Origin: Bacillota bacterium
Lineage (GTDB): Bacteria; Bacillota; Clostridia; Acetivibrionales; DSM-2933
Direction: 5' to 3'
NCBI GenBank assembly: GCA_023441845.1
Contig: JAEZNF010000564.1
Location: 1-8,803 of the forward strand
DNA length: 8,803 nucleotides
The position numbers and the translations under genes are program-made. Below, in pieces: positions 5,349 through 8,803 of the stretch. Position 1 is the first letter of the stretch. The number at the start of each line of letters is the position of its first letter. The notes under the pieces were generated by a model, which did not search any database, was not told the origin of the DNA, and saw only the letters and a list, made by a program, of their open reading frames with translations.

Positions 5349-5390
5349 TTAATAGTTCATGACCAGCTCCCAAAGAGAACCTTTATACTT

Positions 5391-6923
5391 TCACTGCGCT
5401 GTGATTATGCCGTCTCCCAGCTCGCTTATTACCCTGTTTATCGCATTCAGGTAGGCCTTCACACTTGCTTCAATAACATCAGTGCTTACGCCCCTGCCGA
5501 TAAAGAACCTGCCTTCTTTTGAGACCTTCACCGTAACTTCACCAAGAGCGTCTTTTCCTTCCGTAACGGCTCTCAAGCCATATTCCTCCAACTCCAATCC
5601 AAATCCTACGGCTCTTTCAATTGCATTGAACGCTGCGTCTACAGGACCATCACCGGTGGCTGCTTCCGTTGTTACACTGCCGTTCCTCTTTACGCTGATT
5701 ACCGAACTGGAAATAACCTTATTTCCGCTGGTTATTTGAAAGCTATCCAGTTCAAATACCTCAGGTATCTCGGAAACATTTTCCTTAACAAGCGCCTCTA
5801 TATCCCTGTCGGAAACATCTTTCTTTTTATCCGCCAGGCTCTTGAACTTTTCGAAAGCTGTCTGAATATCATCAGGCTGCAACGTGTAGCCTAATTCCTT
5901 AAGTCTTTCTTCAAATGCATGCCTGCCGGAAAGCTTACCTAATACCATTTTATTCTGGGTCAAACCGATAGACTCGGGAGTCATTATCTCATAGGTGCTC
6001 TTTTCAGACAAAACCCCATGCTGATGTATACCCGATTCATGTGCAAAGGCATTAGCCCCTACTATAGCCTTATTCGGCTGAACATTTACTCCGGTAAGGC
6101 TGCTTACCAGCTTACTTGTCTTGTATATCTGCTTAGTATCTATATTGTGAGTAAAACTGTAAAAATCTTTTCTGGTGTTAATACCCATTATTATTTCTTC
6201 AACTGAAGCGTTGCCGGCTCTCTCACCCAAACCGTTTATAGTACTTTCAATCTGCGTAGCGCCGTTTAACATTGCCGCCAGGGAATTGGCTACGGCCAAC
6301 CCCAAATCGTTATGGCAGTGGACGCTTATATCCGCTTTATCTATATTGCCGACATTGTTTTTTATACCCTTTATCAGCTCTCCGAATTCCGAAGGCGTAG
6401 AATAGCCTACAGTATCGGGTATATTAACCACAGTAGCCCCCGCTTTTATTACCTCTTCAACTACCTTATAAAGGAACTCAACCCTGGTCCTGCTCGCATC
6501 CTCTGCAGAAAACTCTACGTCTTCGCAGTATTTTTTAGCATATTTGACCATGGCTACCGCTCTTTCCAAAACCTCTTCCTCCGACATCTTCAGCTTGTAT
6601 TTCATGTGGATATCGGAAGTTGCAATAAAGGTGTGGATGCGCGGCATTTTAGCATACTGGACTGCTTCCCATGCCCTGTCGATGTCTTTTTCAACCGCTC
6701 TGCAGAGACTTGCCACTCTTACGCTTTTAAGGTTTTGAGCAACTGCTTTAACCGCTTCAAAATCACCGGGCGAAGCAATGGCAAAACCGGCTTCTATAAC
6801 ATCTACGCCCAATTTCTCAAGCTGTCTGGCAATATCCAGCTTTTCATTTATATTTAAATTTACTCCGGGTGTTTGTTCCCCGTCTCTCAATGTTGTATCG
6901 AAAATTTTTATCTGGGTAGGCAT
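5391..6923 (-). CDS. leuA: 2-isopropylmalate synthase
   Basis: LeuA condenses acetyl-CoA with 2-oxoisovalerate, the first committed step to leucine, in the cytoplasm. The 510-aa protein is the standard bacterial long form. The catalytic TIM barrel begins with [13 protein letters not shown] (residues 8-20; Arg13, Asp14). Metal ligands His202 and His204 are in VHCHND, and GLGERAGN is at 232-239. HESGIHQHG (295-303) marks the connecting subdomain. The C-terminal regulatory domain (about 385-505; [30 protein letters not shown]) is the leucine feedback site, so the enzyme is probably leucine-sensitive. It fits LeuA better than citramalate synthase by overall sequence style. The ATG at 6923 has AGGAGG eight bases upstream; in-frame ATGs further upstream (from 6971) lack one and would place that site inside the protein. 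It is last in the ilv-leu cluster. Confidence 0.96.
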   Translation of the reverse strand: MPTQIKIFDTTLRDGEQTPGVNLNINEKLDIARQLEKLGVDVIEAGFAIASPGDFEAVKAVAQNLKSVRVASLCRAVEKDIDRAWEAVQYAKMPRIHTFIATSDIHMKYKLKMSEEEVLERAVAMVKYAKKYCEDVEFSAEDASRTRVEFLYKVVEEVIKAGATVVNIPDTVGYSTPSEFGELIKGIKNNVGNIDKADISVHCHNDLGLAVANSLAAMLNGATQIESTINGLGERAGNASVEEIIMGINTRKDFYSFTHNIDTKQIYKTSKLVSSLTGVNVQPNKAIVGANAFAHESGIHQHGVLSEKSTYEIMTPESIGLTQNKMVLGKLSGRHAFEERLKELGYTLQPDDIQTAFEKFKSLADKKKDVSDRDIEALVKENVSEIPEVFELDSFQITSGNKVISSSVISVKRNGSVTTEAATGDGPVDAAFNAIERAVGFGLELEEYGLRAVTEGKDALGEVTVKVSKEGRFFIGRGVSTDVIEASVKAYLNAINRVISELGDGIITAQ

Positions 6924-6976
6924 ATTGCCCCCCTCCTTTCTATCATCAATCAATCTCATATTCATAAACATCTGAA

Positions 6977-7003
6977 ATTATAAGTGGCCCGCGTGTCTAT
7001 CAA
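6977..7003 (-). promoter_or_regulatory. Possible internal promoter before leuA
   Basis: On the - strand TTGATA (7003-6998, five of six) is followed by a 15-bp spacer and a perfect TATAAT (6982-6977). The spacer is shorter than ideal. The start would be near 6970, giving a leader of about 47 nt. It would let leuA be expressed apart from ilvC. No T-box (no specifier stem, no TGGNACCGCG) is seen in the gap. Confidence 0.45.
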
Positions 7004-7041
7004 AGACCTGCCGCTCTTAATGCCATCTTATAGGTTTATCC

Positions 7042-7064
7042 GGAGAGGGGCAACCCCCCCCTCC
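7042..7064 (-). promoter_or_regulatory. G-rich stem-loop between ilvC and leuA
   Basis: On the - strand, in the ilvC-leuA gap, GGAGGGGGG pairs with CCCCTCTCC (7064-7056 with 7050-7042): 9 bp including one G-U, around a 5-nt loop. It contains a run of eight G. No T-tract follows, so it is not a standard terminator. It lies 24 bases after the ilvC stop, a position suited to protecting the ilvC 3' end or to partial attenuation before leuA. Confidence 0.5.
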
Positions 7065-7088
7065 AAATAAATTCTATTTTTATAATTA

Positions 7089-8087
<999 letters not shown>

Positions 8088-8090
8088 TTA

Positions 8091-8603
8091 TCACTCCTCA
8101 TCGTTATGTTTTGCTTTTATATATTTATTGCCTCTCTCGATAGCAATAGTGCCGGTTCTTACTATTTCCTTAATACCAAACTGTTTTAACATATCCTCAA
8201 GAGCCGCAACTTTATCGGTTCCGCCCGATATCTCTATTGTCAGAGTAGTTTTTGATACATCCACTATCTTGGCCCTGAAAATCTCCACTATTTGAATTAT
8301 TTCAGCCCTCGTAGCAGCAGTTGCACTTACCTTTATAAGGGCTAATTCCCTGCTTACGGAGTCGGACCTTTCCAGTTCTTTGATCTTTATGACGTCAATA
8401 AGCTTGTTAAGCTGCTTACTCACCTGCTCAACAGTATATTCATCGCCATCCACAACTATTGTAATCCTCGAAACTTCAGGATTTTCAGTCACACCTACCG
8501 CCAGGCTGTCAATGTTAAACCCTCTCCTGCTGAACAAACCGGATACTCTCGAAAGAACACCCGCATGGTTTTCTACTAAAACCGATAATATGTGTTTTGC
8601 CAT
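8091..8603 (-). CDS. ilvN: Acetolactate synthase, small (regulatory) subunit
   Basis: This subunit activates the catalytic IlvB and makes it sensitive to valine. The 170-aa protein has the usual layout. An N-terminal ACT domain covers about residues 4-77 (HILSVLVENHAGVLSRVSGLFSRRGFNIDSL split over 4-34). A C-terminal domain covers about 84-158 (ELALIKVSA, then EIVRTGTIAIERG). Asn12, Gly15 and Asn30 match the valine-binding positions known from E. coli IlvH (Asn11, Gly14, Asn29), so feedback control is probably intact. The start at 8603 follows a strong GGAGGGGG; a GTG at 8630 in the same frame is rejected because this ribosome site would then lie inside the gene. It follows ilvB by 44 bases and precedes ilvC by six. 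The gene can equally be called ilvH. Confidence 0.95.
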   Translation of the reverse strand: MAKHILSVLVENHAGVLSRVSGLFSRRGFNIDSLAVGVTENPEVSRITIVVDGDEYTVEQVSKQLNKLIDVIKIKELERSDSVSRELALIKVSATAATRAEIIQIVEIFRAKIVDVSKTTLTIEISGGTDKVAALEDMLKQFGIKEIVRTGTIAIERGNKYIKAKHNDEE

Positions 8604-8647
8604 AATTACCCCCTCCTCCCTTCTGCTCACTTTATAACTAAACCTGT

Positions 8648-8803
8648 CTACAGTGTAGGTTCCTCAGGATCTACAATACACTCAAGCAGGTATGGTTCGC
8701 CATTTGACAGCATTTTCTTCAAAGCGTCTTTGACCTGTGAATTGGATGTAATACGTTCACCTTCAAATCCGTAAGCGTCAACCAATTTGATAAAATCGGG
8801 GTT
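8648..8803 (-). CDS. ilvB: Acetolactate synthase, large (catalytic) subunit, C-terminal end
   Basis: Only the last 51 residues are in the window; the gene continues past the right edge. The frame reads NPDFIKLVDAYGFEGERI, then ALKKMLSNGEPYLLECIVDP, and ends at TAG (8650-8648). This matches the end of the thiamine-diphosphate-dependent acetolactate synthase catalytic subunit (NPDFVKLAEAYG type; LLEvxVDPEE). The enzyme joins two pyruvates, or pyruvate and 2-oxobutyrate, at the head of the pathway. Position directly upstream of ilvN supports the call. A catabolic synthase is less likely, given the biosynthetic neighbours. Confidence 0.9.
   Translation of the reverse strand, partial: NPDFIKLVDAYGFEGERITSNSQVKDALKKMLSNGEPYLLECIVDPEEPTL

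Noticed and set aside
6312..6857. 181-codon rightward frame
   Set aside because: It lies wholly inside leuA on the opposite strand, has no ribosome site and reads like an antisense shadow.
6924..6971. Longer leuA starting at ATG 6971
   Set aside because: No ribosome site precedes it, and the AGGAGG before 6923 would fall inside the gene; the predicted -10 box also sits just upstream of 6971.
6924..7088. T-box or leader-peptide attenuator for leuA
   Set aside because: No T-box sequence, no specifier stem, no run of Leu codons, and the hairpin lacks a T-tail.
8604..8630. Longer ilvN starting at GTG 8630
   Set aside because: The strong ribosome site GGAGGGGG lies inside this extension and points to the ATG at 8603; the shorter protein starts where the family starts.

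Overview
The window looks like a chromosomal segment from a low-GC, Gram-positive clostridium. It is AT-rich between genes, has strong AGGAGG-type ribosome binding sites, and carries an FtsW/RodA-family gene. It also carries a sigma-I/RsgI-type regulator of the kind known from cellulolytic clostridia such as Acetivibrio (Clostridium) thermocellum. The placement near that group is an inference from gene content and protein style; no search was run.

Left part (1-1323): the 3' end of an FtsW/RodA/SpoVE-family membrane protein on the + strand, a hairpin terminator, and a tRNA-Arg(CCT) on the - strand. The tRNA has a perfect-consensus promoter overlapped by an 11-bp palindrome. Next comes a conserved protein of unknown function on the - strand.

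Centre-left (1324-3362): an AT-rich spacer leads into a class I cyclic-di-GMP (GEMM-I) riboswitch with its own extended -10 promoter and an intrinsic terminator, on the + strand. No same-strand gene follows it: the next gene is a metal-dependent cyclase/kynurenine-formamidase-like hydrolase in the opposite direction, with a possible 49-codon ORF coupled to its stop. A MazG-like nucleotide pyrophosphohydrolase (+) then converges with a small unknown protein (-).

Centre (3590-5246): the most unusual gene is a single 527-codon ORF. It appears to fuse a complete sigma-I-like protein to an RsgI-like anti-sigma segment, a transmembrane helix, a long low-complexity linker and an extracellular Ig-like domain. 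It stands alone and ends in a strong terminator. Normally sigI and rsgI are two adjacent genes. The sigma part has lost several basic residues at its expected DNA-contact positions, and the usual RsgI domain just outside the membrane is absent.

Right part (5251-8803): a branched-chain amino acid cluster on the - strand, in transcription order ilvB (3' end only), ilvN, ilvC, leuA. These supply acetolactate synthase, its valine-responsive regulatory subunit, ketol-acid reductoisomerase and leucine-responsive 2-isopropylmalate synthase. ilvN and ilvC are tightly coupled. A 165-bp gap with a G-rich hairpin and a possible promoter separates ilvC from leuA.
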